A stretch of DNA of 64,000 nucleotides from CAVVAY01 sp963746465 (GCA_963746465.1 CAVVAY010000005.1:372001-436000), one strand, 5' to 3'; positions 1 to 11,166 are shown, numbered from the stretch's first letter. The notes: generated by a model not told the origin, from the letters alone. Made by a program: numbers and translations.

Positions 1-1119
1 CGCCGCGACGCGACGCTGCGCCGGATCGACTGGACCCTGCTGCTCGCGGTCCTCGCCCTCTGCTCGCTCGGCGGCGCGCTGGTGTGGTCGGCGACCCGGC
101 AGGCAGCCCTCGACTCCGGCGGCGACCCGACGGCGTTCCTCAAGAAGCACGTCCTCAACGTCGCGATCGGCCTCGGTCTGAGCGTGGTCGCGTCGGTGTT
201 CGACTACCGGATGTTGCGCGCCTACGCACCGGTGCTCTACCTGCTCTCGCTGGGTGGCCTGGTCGCGGTGCTCTCGCCGCTGGGGTCGACCATCAACGGC
301 TCGCACTCCTGGATCGTGCTGCCAGCCGGCTTCTCGATCCAGCCCTCGGAGCTCGCGAAGGTGGCGCTGGTCGTCGGCATGGCGATGCTGCTGTCCGAGA
401 AGCGCGACGCCGAGGACACCCCACGCGATGTCGACGTCATGCTCGCGCTGGCCTTCGCCGCCGTACCGCTCGCCCTGGTCATGCTGCAGCCGGACCTCGG
501 GACCGCCCTCGTCGTCGCGGCGATCGTGCTCGGCGTGACCGCGGTGTCCGGGGCGCCGCTGAGATGGGTGGTCGGCCTGGTGGTGGGGGCTGCCCTGGTG
601 GCGTTCGTGGCCGTGCAGACCGGCGTGCTCAAGGACTACCAGCTGGACCGGTTCCGGGCCTTCTACGACCCCACCGCGGACCCGAAGGGCGCCGGGTACA
701 ACGTCCGGCAGGCGCAGATCGCGATCGGCTCCGGCGGGGTGGACGGCCAGGGCCTGTTCCACGGCGCGCAGACGCAGGGCAAGTTCGTCCCGGCGCAGCA
801 GACCGACTTCATCTTCACCGTGGCGGGGGAGGAGCTCGGCTTCGTCGGGGCGGCCCTGCTGGTGCTGCTGCTCGGCCTGGTGCTCTGGCGGGCGGCCCGG
901 ATCGCGCTGCACGCGGAGGACCTGTTCGGCCGGCTGGTGGCGACCGGGATCCTCTGCTGGTTCGCTTTCCAGTCCTTCGAGAACATCGGGATGACCCTCG
1001 GGATCATGCCGGTCACCGGCGTACCGTTGCCCTTCGTCTCCTACGGCGGCTCCTCGATGTTCGCCAACATGCTGGCCATCGGCCTGCTCCAGAACGTGCA
1101 CATGCGCCGCTACACCTGA
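1..1119 (+). CDS. rodA: Rod-shape peptidoglycan polymerase RodA (SEDS family), 5' partial
   Basis: The reading frame is open from base 1, so the N-terminus lies upstream; 372 codons plus stop are visible. The product is a polytopic membrane protein of the SEDS family, the glycosyltransferase that polymerises lipid II with a class B PBP partner during cell elongation. Family marks seen are the FIFTVAGEELGF loop, a preceding GxGxxxG-Q segment (GGVDGQGLFHGAQTQGKFVPAQ region) and PLPFVSYGGSS near the C-terminus. RodA rather than FtsW is chosen from context: the next gene is the B12-binding/radical SAM protein that follows mreBCD-mrdA-rodA in many actinobacteria. The gene ends 55 bp before the next start. 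The paralogue call (RodA or FtsW) is inference. Confidence 0.9.
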   Translation, partial: RRDATLRRIDWTLLLAVLALCSLGGALVWSATRQAALDSGGDPTAFLKKHVLNVAIGLGLSVVASVFDYRMLRAYAPVLYLLSLGGLVAVLSPLGSTINGSHSWIVLPAGFSIQPSELAKVALVVGMAMLLSEKRDAEDTPRDVDVMLALAFAAVPLALVMLQPDLGTALVVAAIVLGVTAVSGAPLRWVVGLVVGAALVAFVAVQTGVLKDYQLDRFRAFYDPTADPKGAGYNVRQAQIAIGSGGVDGQGLFHGAQTQGKFVPAQQTDFIFTVAGEELGFVGAALLVLLLGLVLWRAARIALHAEDLFGRLVATGILCWFAFQSFENIGMTLGIMPVTGVPLPFVSYGGSSMFANMLAIGLLQNVHMRRYT

Positions 1120-1127
1120 GCCGGGGT

Positions 1128-1133
1128 TACCCT
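1128..1133 (+). promoter_or_regulatory. -10-like box TACCCT before the radical SAM gene
   Basis: TACCCT fits the actinobacterial TANNNT -10 pattern and lies in the 55 bp gap after rodA, about 42 bp before the ATG at 1175. No clear -35 is visible. Confidence 0.35.
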
Positions 1134-1174
1134 GGGTGGTCCTCCTCGCCCCCCTCGGAAGTAGGTCTGCTGCC

Positions 1175-3135
<1,961 letters not shown>

Positions 3136-3139
<4 letters not shown>

Positions 3140-3825
3140 CCGGCGCACCGGACACGATCCACCAGCGCGGCCGGGCGGCACTGCTCGCCGGCCGGGAGGT
3201 CCTGGACGTCCCGCCCGCGCCGGGCGCCTCGCGCTGGGGGCTGTCGCTGGTGGTTCGTCCGGACCCGGCCGCCGAGGACCGGCTGAACGCGCTGACCGGG
3301 CAGGCTGCCGCGCTCGCCGGACCGGGTCAGTGGTCCACCGGCAGCTGCGGCTCCGCGCACCTCACGGTGACCTACCTGGAAGCCACCCACCGGAAGATCG
3401 AGGCGGACGACCCGGCGGTACGCCGGTTCGCCGAGGTCGTGTCCGGCGTCGCTGCCCGGACGCCGCCGCTGCGCTGGCAGCTTCCCGGCCTGGCGCTGGC
3501 CGATCGGGGAGTGCTCGCGCTGGCCGCGCCCGTCGGCGACGCGGCTGACACGTTCCGGAGCGCCGTGCTGGCCGAGCTCGGTGACCTCGGCCGCCGCGAG
3601 GCGAGCTACCGGCGCGGGACCTGGTGGTCGACGCTGGTGCACTTCGCCGCGCCGGTTGCCGACCGCGCGGGGCTCGCCGACTGGGTGGAGGCCAGGGTGA
3701 GCACCTCGCTCGGGCAGCTCACCGCCCCGGCAGCGGACATCGTCCGGTACGAGCACGCCCAGGACCGGGTCGTCCCCGTCACGCTGTTCTCGGCCCCGCT
3801 GACCGGCGTACCGGGGGAGGCCTGA
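3136..3825 (+). CDS. 2'-5' RNA ligase/2H phosphoesterase-like hypothetical protein
   Basis: The GTG at 3136 overlaps the upstream TGA (GTGA), giving 229 residues. The N-terminal half has an HLTV motif (H75, T77), the first HxTx signature of 2H phosphoesterases. The place of the second motif is taken by a WWSTLVHF segment (H169) that lacks the usual Thr/Ser two residues after the His. The fold is therefore possible but the catalytic pair is incomplete. It is sandwiched between two radical-SAM-associated genes and is probably cotranscribed with them. RNA-end or cyclic phosphodiester processing would fit the rne neighbourhood, but no function can be assigned from the sequence alone. Confidence 0.7.
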
Positions 3826-3826
3826 C

Positions 3827-4612
3827 ATGGCGCGCAAACCGGAAGGGCCGCCTCCGCCGCCGACCGTGCAGCGGCTCCGGGTCCACTACACCAAGCGCGG
3901 CCGGCTGCGGTTCTCCAGCCACCGCGACTTCCAGCGTGCCTTCGAGCGCGCCCTTCGCCGCGCGGCGGTCCCGATGGCCTACTCGGCCGGGTTCTCGCCG
4001 CACCCCAAGGTCAGCTACGCCGGGGCGGCGCCGACCGGGATCGCGAGCGAGGCCGAGTACCTCGAGATCGGCCTGGCCGAGCGGTGCGACCCCGAACGGC
4101 TGCGGGCCGCCCTGGACGCCTCTCTGCCCGACGACCTCGACGTCATCGAGCTGGTCGAGGTGGCACCGCCCCCGGACAACGTCAAGGCCGAGAGCCTCGC
4201 CGACCGGCTGGAGGCCTCGGTGTGGGAGATCCTGCTCCCCGGTGTCGAGCCGGCCGCCGCCCAGGCCGCGGTGGCCGCCTTCCTGGCGGTCGAGCGTGCC
4301 GAGGTGTCCCGGATGACCAAGAACGGGGTGCGGACCTTCGACGCCCGGCAGGCCGTGGTCGCCCTCCAGGCTGCGCCCGACTCGCGCGCCGGCGCACCCG
4401 GAGCGGGTCCATGTGCGATACTGCGACTGGTCGTACGCCACGTCACACCGGCTGTCCGACCCGACGATGTCCTCGCCGGACTCGCCACGATCGGCGACCT
4501 GGCGCCGCCCTCGACCCCCGCGGTCACCCGGCTGGCGCAAGGCCCCCTCGACGAGTCGGCCGGCACGGTGTCCGACCCACTGGCACCGGACCGAGACGTC
4601 GCCGGCGCCTGA
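3827..4612 (+). CDS. TIGR03936 radical-SAM-associated protein (DUF2344)
   Basis: This 261-residue protein starts at an ATG 1 bp after the previous stop, behind a strong GGGGGAGG site. The N-terminal segment, with YTKRGRLRFSSHRDF, a basic helix and then FSPHPKVSYAGAAP, is diagnostic of the DUF2344 family. Members accompany the TIGR03960 radical SAM protein, either as a separate gene (as here) or as a C-terminal fusion, so the two probably act together. The C-terminal about 60 residues are Ala/Pro-rich and poorly conserved in appearance. Function is unknown beyond that partnership. Confidence 0.88.
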   Translation: MARKPEGPPPPPTVQRLRVHYTKRGRLRFSSHRDFQRAFERALRRAAVPMAYSAGFSPHPKVSYAGAAPTGIASEAEYLEIGLAERCDPERLRAALDASLPDDLDVIELVEVAPPPDNVKAESLADRLEASVWEILLPGVEPAAAQAAVAAFLAVERAEVSRMTKNGVRTFDARQAVVALQAAPDSRAGAPGAGPCAILRLVVRHVTPAVRPDDVLAGLATIGDLAPPSTPAVTRLAQGPLDESAGTVSDPLAPDRDVAGA

Positions 4613-4672
4613 AGCGACTCTGCGCCGTCCCGGCAGCGAGGCGCGAGGGCGCACCACCAGACTTCGCAGGAC

Positions 4673-4695
4673 GTCTGCCCGCGCTGCGGGCGGAC
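4673..4695 (+). terminator. Strong hairpin in the rne leader
   Basis: The arms GTCTGCCCGC and GCGGGCGGAC form a 10-bp stem (one G-U) around a 3-nt loop, in the 188-bp gap between the DUF2344 gene and rne. There is no U-run, so it is either a rho-type boundary or a structured rne leader. The rest of the gap shows nothing clear. Confidence 0.4.
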
Positions 4696-4800
4696 CCACA
4701 CGACAGCCCCCGCGCGGCGCTGCGGGGGGCCGACCGGTCCCGACCGGACGGCCCCAGCTTTCGCACCCGGCGCCCGGGAGCGTGACGGGAGAAACCCCGG

Positions 4801-7365
4801 ATGCTCGACACCGAGCCCACCGGCGCCGGCACCACCGACGCCACCACGACCACCGACCCGACCGGCGACGACAGCGGCGGCACGCCGCGGCGCCGCCGCC
4901 GGGCCGCCAGCCGACCGGCCGGCCCCCCCACCGCGGGTGGGGCCGCCGACGCCGCGACCGGTTCCCAGGAGGACGGTCCAGCCGCCGCCGAGGCAGCCCC
5001 GGTGGCCAAGAAGGCCACCCGCAAGCGCGCCACCAAGAAGACCGCGGCCGCCGCGGCCGCTACCGATGCAAGCCCGACCGGTGCGGCCGAGGAGCACCCG
5101 GCCTCCGACGCGCCGTCGGCCGAGGCACCGCCGGCCCGGAAGGCCACCCGCAAGCGCAGCACCAAGAAGGCGGCCGCCGAGCCGGCCGCAACCGCCGACG
5201 ACGTCGAGGCGTCGCCGGCCGCCCCGCCCGGCCTGCTCTTCCAGCCGCCGCAGGCCACCGCCGCGCCGAGCCGCCGACGGGCCGCCGCCAAGGCTGCCCC
5301 CGCCGCGGAGGCCGACGCCGAGGACGACGAGCTCGACTCCGAGGCAGCAAGCCCGGACGAGGCCGGTGACGAGGACGGTGAGGGCGCCGCTCGCCGGCGC
5401 CGCCGGGGCGGCCGCGGCCGTCGCGGTCGCGGGCGCGGCACGGCCGGCGAGGATGCGCCGGCCGAGGACGCCGAGGACCAGGACGAGGCGACCCCCGCAG
5501 CAGGCGGGACCGATGACGCCGGCGACACCGTCGAGGGCGAGACCGGCACCCGCCGGCGCCGCCGTCGCCGCCGCCGGGGCGGCTCCGACGACGCGGGCGA
5601 GGAGACCACCACCGACGACCCGCCGAACACCGTGGTGCGGGTCCGCGAACCGCGCAAGACCACCCGGTCCCGCGCCGACCGGTCCGACCGTGGCGACCGC
5701 GAGGACGACGACGGCGTGCGCTCGGTCAAGGGCTCGACCCGCCTGGAGGCCAAGAAGCAGCGCCGCCGCGAGGGTCGCGAGGCCGGCCGACGCCGTCCTT
5801 CGGTCATCACCGAGGCCGAGTTCCTGGCTCGCCGCGAGTCCGTCGACCGGGCGATGATCGTCCGGCAGGCCGGCGAGCGCACCCAGATCGCCGTGCTCGA
5901 GGACGGCGTCCTGGTCGAGCACTACGTGAGCACCGCCAGCAGCTCCGCCCTGGCCGGCAACGTCTACCTCGGCAAGGTGCAGAACGTCCTGCCGTCGATG
6001 GAGGCCGCCTTCGTCGACATCGGCAAGGGCCGCAACGCGGTCCTGTACGCCGGTGAGGTCAACTGGGACGCAGCCGGGCTGGAGGGCCAGCCCCGGCGGA
6101 TCGAGCTGGCGATGAAGTCCGGCGACCCCGTCCTGGTCCAGGTCACCAAGGACCCGATCGGCCACAAGGGCGCCCGGCTCACCAGCCAGGTCTCTCTCGC
6201 CGGCCGGTACCTCGTCCTCGTGCCCGGCGGGTCGATGACCGGCATCAGCCGAAAGCTTCCCGAGACCGAGCGGTCCCGGCTGAAGGCGATCCTGAAGAAG
6301 GTCGTGCCGGAGGGTGCCGGCGTCATCGTGCGAACGGCTGCCGAGGGCGCCAGCGAGGAGGAGCTCTCCCGCGACGTCGCCCGGCTCACCGCGCAGTGGG
6401 AGGACATCGAGAAGAAGGCGGCCAAGGGGTCGTCCGCGCCGACGCTGCTCTACGGCGAGCCGGACATGACCATCCGGGTGGTCCGGGACATCTTCAACGA
6501 GGACTTCAACTCCCTCGTGGTCTCCGGCGACGACGCCTGGGACATGCTCGAGGCGTACGTCGGGCACGTCGCGCCCGACCTGCGTGACCGGATGTCCCGC
6601 TGGACCGGCGAGCAGGACGTGTTCACCGCGAACCGGGTCGACGAGCAGCTCGCCAAGGCGCTGGACCGCAAGGTCTGGCTGCCCAGTGGCGGTTACCTGG
6701 TGATCGACCGCACCGAGGCGATGATCGTCGTCGACGTCAACACCGGGAAGTTCACCGGAGCCGGCGGCAACCTCGAGGAGACCGTCACCAAGAACAACCT
6801 CGAGGCGGCCGAGGAGATCGTCCGCCAGCTCCGGCTGCGCGACCTCGGCGGCATCATCGTCATCGACTTCATCGACATGGTGCTCGAGAGCAACCGGGAC
6901 CTGGTTCTGCGGCGGCTGCTGGAGTGCTTGGGCCGTGACCGCACCAAGCACCAGGTGGCCGAGGTGACGTCGCTGGGTCTGGTCCAGATGACCCGCAAGC
7001 GGGTCGGCCAGGGGCTGCACGAGGTCTTCGCCGAGACCTGCGAGGCCTGCAACGGCCGCGGCTACCACATCCACACCGAGCCGGTGGAGAAGAGCAACGG
7101 CAACGGCGGCGGCGAGCGCAAGTCCGCTCGCGGCGGGCGCGGCCGTGGGGCGGCGAAGGGCGCGTCGTCCGGCGGCGTGACCCAGGCGGCCGAGGCGACC
7201 GAAGCAGAGGTCGAAGCCTCCCCGGTGGCCGTGGAGGACCCGGTCGAGGCAGCGGTCCAGCCGCCGACACCGGATTCCGCGCCGGTCGAGGACACGCCGG
7301 CCGAGCCCGCGACCAAGGCCCCGCGACGCCGCCGCAAGGCCAGCAGCCCGGTCACGACGCTGTAG
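4801..7365 (+). CDS. rne: Ribonuclease E/G
   Basis: This 854-residue endoribonuclease processes rRNA and mRNA. The first about 330 residues are low-complexity: Ala/Lys/Arg-rich with ATRKR repeats, then Arg/Gly clusters and acidic stretches, as in actinobacterial RNase E, where the disordered arm precedes rather than follows the catalytic core. The core begins near residue 345 with an S1 RNA-binding domain. The metal-binding aspartates lie in VVDVNTG (D645) and VIDFIDM (D689), matching D303/D346 of E. coli in spacing, and the zinc-link is CEAC (C747, C750). A second disordered tail of about 90 residues follows. The start is the ATG at 4801 after GGGAG. Sitting just before rplU is the usual actinobacterial arrangement. 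Confidence 0.96.
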   Translation: MLDTEPTGAGTTDATTTTDPTGDDSGGTPRRRRRAASRPAGPPTAGGAADAATGSQEDGPAAAEAAPVAKKATRKRATKKTAAAAAATDASPTGAAEEHPASDAPSAEAPPARKATRKRSTKKAAAEPAATADDVEASPAAPPGLLFQPPQATAAPSRRRAAAKAAPAAEADAEDDELDSEAASPDEAGDEDGEGAARRRRRGGRGRRGRGRGTAGEDAPAEDAEDQDEATPAAGGTDDAGDTVEGETGTRRRRRRRRRGGSDDAGEETTTDDPPNTVVRVREPRKTTRSRADRSDRGDREDDDGVRSVKGSTRLEAKKQRRREGREAGRRRPSVITEAEFLARRESVDRAMIVRQAGERTQIAVLEDGVLVEHYVSTASSSALAGNVYLGKVQNVLPSMEAAFVDIGKGRNAVLYAGEVNWDAAGLEGQPRRIELAMKSGDPVLVQVTKDPIGHKGARLTSQVSLAGRYLVLVPGGSMTGISRKLPETERSRLKAILKKVVPEGAGVIVRTAAEGASEEELSRDVARLTAQWEDIEKKAAKGSSAPTLLYGEPDMTIRVVRDIFNEDFNSLVVSGDDAWDMLEAYVGHVAPDLRDRMSRWTGEQDVFTANRVDEQLAKALDRKVWLPSGGYLVIDRTEAMIVVDVNTGKFTGAGGNLEETVTKNNLEAAEEIVRQLRLRDLGGIIVIDFIDMVLESNRDLVLRRLLECLGRDRTKHQVAEVTSLGLVQMTRKRVGQGLHEVFAETCEACNGRGYHIHTEPVEKSNGNGGGERKSARGGRGRGAAKGASSGGVTQAAEATEAEVEASPVAVEDPVEAAVQPPTPDSAPVEDTPAEPATKAPRRRRKASSPVTTL

Positions 7366-7382
7366 ACCGGGGTTCGGCCGGG

Positions 7383-7404
7383 GCCGCCGGTTTGACCCGG
7401 CGGC
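7383..7404 (+). terminator. GC hairpin after rne
   Basis: A perfect 8-bp stem (GCCGCCGG/CCGGCGGC) with loop TTTGAC lies 18 bp after the rne stop. There is no U-run, as is common for high-GC terminators. Confidence 0.6.
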
Positions 7405-7415
7405 GTCCCCGTTCG

Positions 7416-7523
7416 TACCCTTGACCGTCCCACCCGACTGGCGCCGAGCGGCGCCGTCGTGCTCGCGTGCCCGTTCCCAGGCGCGGAGCTCCACGAGAAC
7501 GCAGAGAGTGAGCCGAGTCCGCG
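7416..7523 (+). promoter_or_regulatory. rplU-rpmA promoter and leader
   Basis: TACCCT (7416-7421) is a good TANNNT -10 just after the rne terminator, predicting a leader of about 95 nt. The leader carries a 7-bp hairpin GGCGCCG-AG-CGGCGCC (7440-7455). This is a candidate L21 leader for ribosomal-protein autoregulation. The -10 is seen; the regulatory role is inference. Confidence 0.4.
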
Positions 7524-7850
7524 ATGGTGTACGCGATCGTCCGAGCCGGTGGCCGCCAGGAGAAGGTTGCCGTCGGCGACGTCCTCGAGGTCGACCGGCT
7601 GCAGGCCGAGCCGGGGGCCTCGGTCGAGCTGCCCGTGCTGCTCCTGGTCGACGGCGAGTCGGTCACCACCGACAAGGCCGAGCTGGCCAAGGCCACCGTC
7701 ACGGTCGAGGTCGTGGCCGCCACCAAGGGCCCCAAGATCGACATCCTGAAGTACAAGAACAAGACCGGCTACCGCAAGCGGCAGGGTCACCGCCAGAAGC
7801 ACACGCAGGTCAAGGTCACCGGCATCGAGACCGGCTCGAAGAAGAAGTAG
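7524..7850 (+). CDS. rplU: 50S ribosomal protein L21
   Basis: This 108-residue large-subunit protein binds 23S rRNA. It has the typical MVYAIVRAGGRQEKV start, the KGPKIDILKYKNKTGYRKRQGHRQ core and a Lys-rich tail, and is about the usual length (100-110). It is followed 48 bp later by rpmA, the universal rplU-rpmA pair. Confidence 0.97.
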   Translation: MVYAIVRAGGRQEKVAVGDVLEVDRLQAEPGASVELPVLLLVDGESVTTDKAELAKATVTVEVVAATKGPKIDILKYKNKTGYRKRQGHRQKHTQVKVTGIETGSKKK

Positions 7851-7898
7851 GCCGACCCGCTCCCCGCGTACTCGCACACGTAGTCGAAAGGTAGTCCG

Positions 7899-8171
7899 AT
7901 GGCTCACAAGAAGGGCGCGTCGTCCACGCGCAACGGGCGTGACTCCAACTCGCAGCGGCTGGGCGTCAAGCGCTTCGGCGGCCAGGTCGTCAACGCCGGC
8001 GAGATCATCGTCCGCCAGCGCGGCACCCACTTCCACCCCGGCCTGAACGTCGGCCGTGGCGGCGACGACACGCTGTTCGCGCTGGCTGCAGGCGCCGTCG
8101 AGTTCGGCAGCCGCCGGGGCCGCCGGGTCGTCAACATCGTCCCGACCGAGCTGGCCGACGCCACCAGCTGA
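7899..8171 (+). CDS. rpmA: 50S ribosomal protein L27
   Basis: This 90-residue protein starts MAHKKGASSTRNGRDS, the mature-type N-terminus that reaches the peptidyl transferase centre. It has no Firmicutes-type cleavable extension. The VGRGGDDTLFAL motif is diagnostic. AAGGTAG lies 6-12 bp before the ATG. It is cotranscribed with rplU; two hairpins follow. Confidence 0.97.
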   Translation: MAHKKGASSTRNGRDSNSQRLGVKRFGGQVVNAGEIIVRQRGTHFHPGLNVGRGGDDTLFALAAGAVEFGSRRGRRVVNIVPTELADATS

Positions 8172-8177
8172 CCACCG

Positions 8178-8235
8178 GGGCCCGGCGTACCGGGTCCCGA
8201 CTCGAGATGGGGACCCGGCCTCGGCCGCGGTCCCC
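8178..8235 (+). terminator. Double hairpin terminator region between rpmA and obgE
   Basis: The first hairpin (8178-8198) pairs GGGCCCGG with CCGGGTCCC, with one bulge. The second (8209-8235) is stronger: GGGGACC plus CGGCC pair with GGCCG plus GGTCCCC around a tiny loop, followed by TCTCTGTCTT. The latter resembles an intrinsic terminator and probably attenuates ribosomal-protein transcription before obgE. Confidence 0.6.
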
Positions 8236-8268
8236 TCTCTGTCTTATCGACACCGAATCGAGCACCCC

Positions 8269-9627
8269 ATGACCACGTTCGTGGACCGCGTGGTCCTGCA
8301 CGTCGCCGGCGGCGACGGCGGGCACGGGTGCAGCTCGGTGCACCGGGAGAAGTTCAAGCCGCTGGGCGGGCCGGACGGCGGCACCGGCGGCCGGGGCGGC
8401 GACGTGCTGCTGCGGGTCGACCCGAGCACGACCACGTTGCTCGACTACCACCACGCCCCCCACCGCGCCGGGACCAACGGCAAGCCCGGCCAGGGCGGTC
8501 ACCGCAGCGGCGCCGACGGGCAGGACCTCGTCCTGGCGGTCCCCAACGGCACCGTCGTCAAGCGGGCGTCGACCGGCGAGGTGCTCGCCGACCTGGTGGG
8601 CGCCGGCACGACCTACGTCGCTGCCCAGGGCGGCCGTGGCGGCCTGGGCAACGCCGCGCTGGCCTCGGCCCGCCGCAAGGCGCCCGGGTTCGCCCTGCTG
8701 GGCGAGCCCGGCGAGAGCGACGACATCGTCCTCGAGCTCAAGACCGTCGCCGACGTCGCGCTGGTCGGCTTCCCGAGCGCCGGCAAGTCCAGCCTGGTCG
8801 CCGCGGTCTCCGCGGCCCGGCCGAAGATCGCCGACTACCCGTTCACCACCCTGGTCCCCAACCTCGGCGTGGTCCAGGCGGGCGACGTGCGCTACACCGT
8901 GGCCGACGTGCCCGGCCTGATCCCCGGCGCCAGCCAGGGCAAGGGTCTGGGCCTGGAGTTCCTGCGGCACGTCGAGCGCTGCAGCGCTCTCGTGCACGTC
9001 ATCGACATGGCCACCATCGAGCCGGGTCGTGACCCGCTCAGCGACCTGGACGCGATCGAGCACGAGCTCTCGCAGTACGGCGGCCTGGACGACCGGCCGC
9101 GGATGGTGGCGTTGAACAAGGTCGACGTGCCGGACGGCAAGGAGCTGGCCGACATGGTCACCGCCGACCTCGAGGCCCGCGGGCTGAAGGTCTTCCAGGT
9201 CAGCGCCGCTACCCACAGCGGGTTGCGCCAGCTGTCCTTCGCGATGGCCGAGCTGGTCACCGAGGCGCGCGCTGCGGCCCCGGATCTCGAGGCGGCGCGG
9301 ATCGTGCTGCGCCCCACGGCCGTCGACGACTCCGGCTTCCGGGTGGTCGCCGAGGGCGACCGGTACGTCGTCATCGGCGCCAAGCCGGACCGCTGGGTGC
9401 GGCAGACCGACTTCTCCAACGACGAGGCCGTCGGCTACCTCGCGGACCGGTTGGCCCGACTCGGCGTCGAGGAGGCGCTGGTCAAGGCCGGCGCCCAGGC
9501 CGGGGACACGGTGGTCATCGGCGAGGGGGAGCGCGGCGTGATCTTCGACTGGGAACCCAGCATGCAGGCGGGTGCCGAGCTGCTGCACGGCCGGCGCGGC
9601 CACGACCTGCGCCTCGAAGGACGATGA
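8269..9627 (+). CDS. obgE: GTPase Obg (CgtA)
   Basis: This 452-residue ribosome-associated GTPase acts in 50S assembly and stress control. Domains: a glycine-rich Obg fold (about 1-158), the G domain with GFPSAGKSS (K173), DVPGLIPG (D213) and NKVD (283-286), then a C-terminal OCT domain ending near residue 450. The ATG at 8269 is chosen because MTTFVDRVVLHVAGGDGG is the conserved N-terminus; the frame is open upstream only by chance. The stop overlaps the proB start (ATGA). Confidence 0.97.
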   Translation: MTTFVDRVVLHVAGGDGGHGCSSVHREKFKPLGGPDGGTGGRGGDVLLRVDPSTTTLLDYHHAPHRAGTNGKPGQGGHRSGADGQDLVLAVPNGTVVKRASTGEVLADLVGAGTTYVAAQGGRGGLGNAALASARRKAPGFALLGEPGESDDIVLELKTVADVALVGFPSAGKSSLVAAVSAARPKIADYPFTTLVPNLGVVQAGDVRYTVADVPGLIPGASQGKGLGLEFLRHVERCSALVHVIDMATIEPGRDPLSDLDAIEHELSQYGGLDDRPRMVALNKVDVPDGKELADMVTADLEARGLKVFQVSAATHSGLRQLSFAMAELVTEARAAAPDLEAARIVLRPTAVDDSGFRVVAEGDRYVVIGAKPDRWVRQTDFSNDEAVGYLADRLARLGVEEALVKAGAQAGDTVVIGEGERGVIFDWEPSMQAGAELLHGRRGHDLRLEGR

Positions 9628-10745
9628 GCCGCACGACCACCGACGCCGGCACCGACCGGGTCGTGGTCAAGGTCGGCTCCTCGTCGCTGACCGGCACGGA
9701 CGGCGGGTTGGACGCCGGCAAGGTGGACGCGCTGGTCGACGCGCTCGCTGCGGCGCACAGCGCGGGCCGGGAGATCGTGCTGGTCTCCTCCGGTGCGATC
9801 GCGTCCGGGCTGGGTCCGCTGGGCCTGTCCCGGCGGCCTCGCGACCTGGCCACCCAGCAGGCGGCAGCCAGCGTCGGGCAGGGCCTGCTGGTACACCGCT
9901 ACACCGACGCGTTCGCCCGGCACGGCATCACCGTCGGTCAGGTGCTGCTGACCACCGACGACGTGGTGCGCCGCGGCCACTACCGCAACGCCCAGCGGAC
10001 CCTCTACCGGCTGCTCGAGATGGGTGTGCTGCCGGTCGTGAACGAGAACGACACGGTCGCCACCGAGGAGATCCGGTTCGGCGACAACGACCGGCTCGCC
10101 GCCCTGGTCGCGCACCTGGTCCGGGCGGAGCTGCTGGTCCTGCTCTCCGACGTCGACGGCATCTACGAGGGCGATCCGCGCCGGGCGGCGTCGCGCAAGA
10201 TCGTGGAGGTGGCCGGCGACGCCGACCTGGCCGGCGTGCGGCTGGGCCGGGGCGGCGGCACCGGCGTCGGCACCGGCGGGATGGCCAGCAAGGTGGCCGC
10301 GGCCCGGATCGCCGCTGCCGCCGGCGTACGTGCCGTGGTGGCCGCCGCCGACTCGGCGGGAGACGTGCTCGCCGGCGCAGCCGTCGGCACGTCCTTCGCG
10401 CCGGCGACCGCCCGGCTGCCGACCCGGATGCTGTGGCTGGCCTACGCCACGACGGCCCGGGGTCGGCTGCGGCTGGACGCCGGAGCGGTGCACGCCGTCG
10501 TGGACCGACGGCTCTCCCTGCTCGCGGCCGGCGTGACAGGGGTGGAGGGGGGGTTCGTGGCCGGCGACCCGGTGGACCTCCTTGACGAAAACGACCACGC
10601 GGTGGCCCGCGGACTGGTCAACTTTGACGCAACAGAACTGCCCGGGTTGCTGGGTCGCTCGACCCCGGACCTCGCCCGGGAGCTCGGACCGGCCTTCGGC
10701 CGCGAGGTCGTCCACCGGGACGACATCGTGCTGCTGGGCAGGTGA
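9624..10745 (+). CDS. proB: Glutamate 5-kinase
   Basis: This 373-residue enzyme phosphorylates glutamate in the first step of proline synthesis. The amino acid kinase domain has VVVKVGSSSLT and VLVSSGAIASG at its start, PVVNENDTVAT and FGDNDRLAALVA in the middle, and a GTGVGTGGMASKVAAA segment. A C-terminal PUA domain (about 285-373) completes the full-length architecture. The ATG overlaps the obgE stop by 4 nt. proA does not follow; the next gene is a conserved hypothetical, so the second pathway enzyme must be encoded outside this window. Confidence 0.96.
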   Translation: MSRTTTDAGTDRVVVKVGSSSLTGTDGGLDAGKVDALVDALAAAHSAGREIVLVSSGAIASGLGPLGLSRRPRDLATQQAAASVGQGLLVHRYTDAFARHGITVGQVLLTTDDVVRRGHYRNAQRTLYRLLEMGVLPVVNENDTVATEEIRFGDNDRLAALVAHLVRAELLVLLSDVDGIYEGDPRRAASRKIVEVAGDADLAGVRLGRGGGTGVGTGGMASKVAAARIAAAAGVRAVVAAADSAGDVLAGAAVGTSFAPATARLPTRMLWLAYATTARGRLRLDAGAVHAVVDRRLSLLAAGVTGVEGGFVAGDPVDLLDENDHAVARGLVNFDATELPGLLGRSTPDLARELGPAFGREVVHRDDIVLLGR

Positions 10746-10779
10746 GCGAACCGGCGAGCACGGAGGGTGGGCAACGCAC

Positions 10780-11166
10780 GTGGCGGACCAGGCCGTGGCG
10801 CACCGCCGCAACCCGCCGCCGGACGCCCGGCCGATGTGGCACGTCACGCTCACCGTGGTCGGCGAGGAGGTGGACGCCGCGGAGGTGCGCTCCGCGCTGG
10901 AGCGGCTCACCCACGAGCGCCCCTTCCTGCTCTCCGCCCGGTACGCCGCCGACCGCGCCGAGCTCCGGTACTGGGAGGAGGCCCGCGACCTGGAGGACGC
11001 CGCGGCCCTCGCCCTGCGGCTCTGGGGGGAGCACCGTGGCACCGCCGGCCTGCCCCCGTGGCGGGTCGCCGGCCTCGAGGTGGTCGACCGGGCCACCTTC
11101 CAGCGGCGGGCGATGGACAGCCCGGCACCGGCGCTGGTGCCCGCCGGCGGCGTCCGGCCGTTCTGA
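10780..11166 (+). CDS. Conserved hypothetical protein between proB and nadD
   Basis: The frame gives 128 residues from a GTG at 10780, 12 bp after GGAGGG; an ATG at 10834 (110 residues) is an alternative start. The core reads HVTLTVVGEEVD, then HERPFLLSARYAADRAELRYWEEA, then LPPWRVAGLEVVDR. It resembles a small alpha/beta protein that I have seen conserved in actinobacteria near this locus, with no known function. No signal peptide or membrane segment is visible. It occupies the place where proA often lies. Confidence 0.7.
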   Translation: MADQAVAHRRNPPPDARPMWHVTLTVVGEEVDAAEVRSALERLTHERPFLLSARYAADRAELRYWEEARDLEDAAALALRLWGEHRGTAGLPPWRVAGLEVVDRATFQRRAMDSPAPALVPAGGVRPF

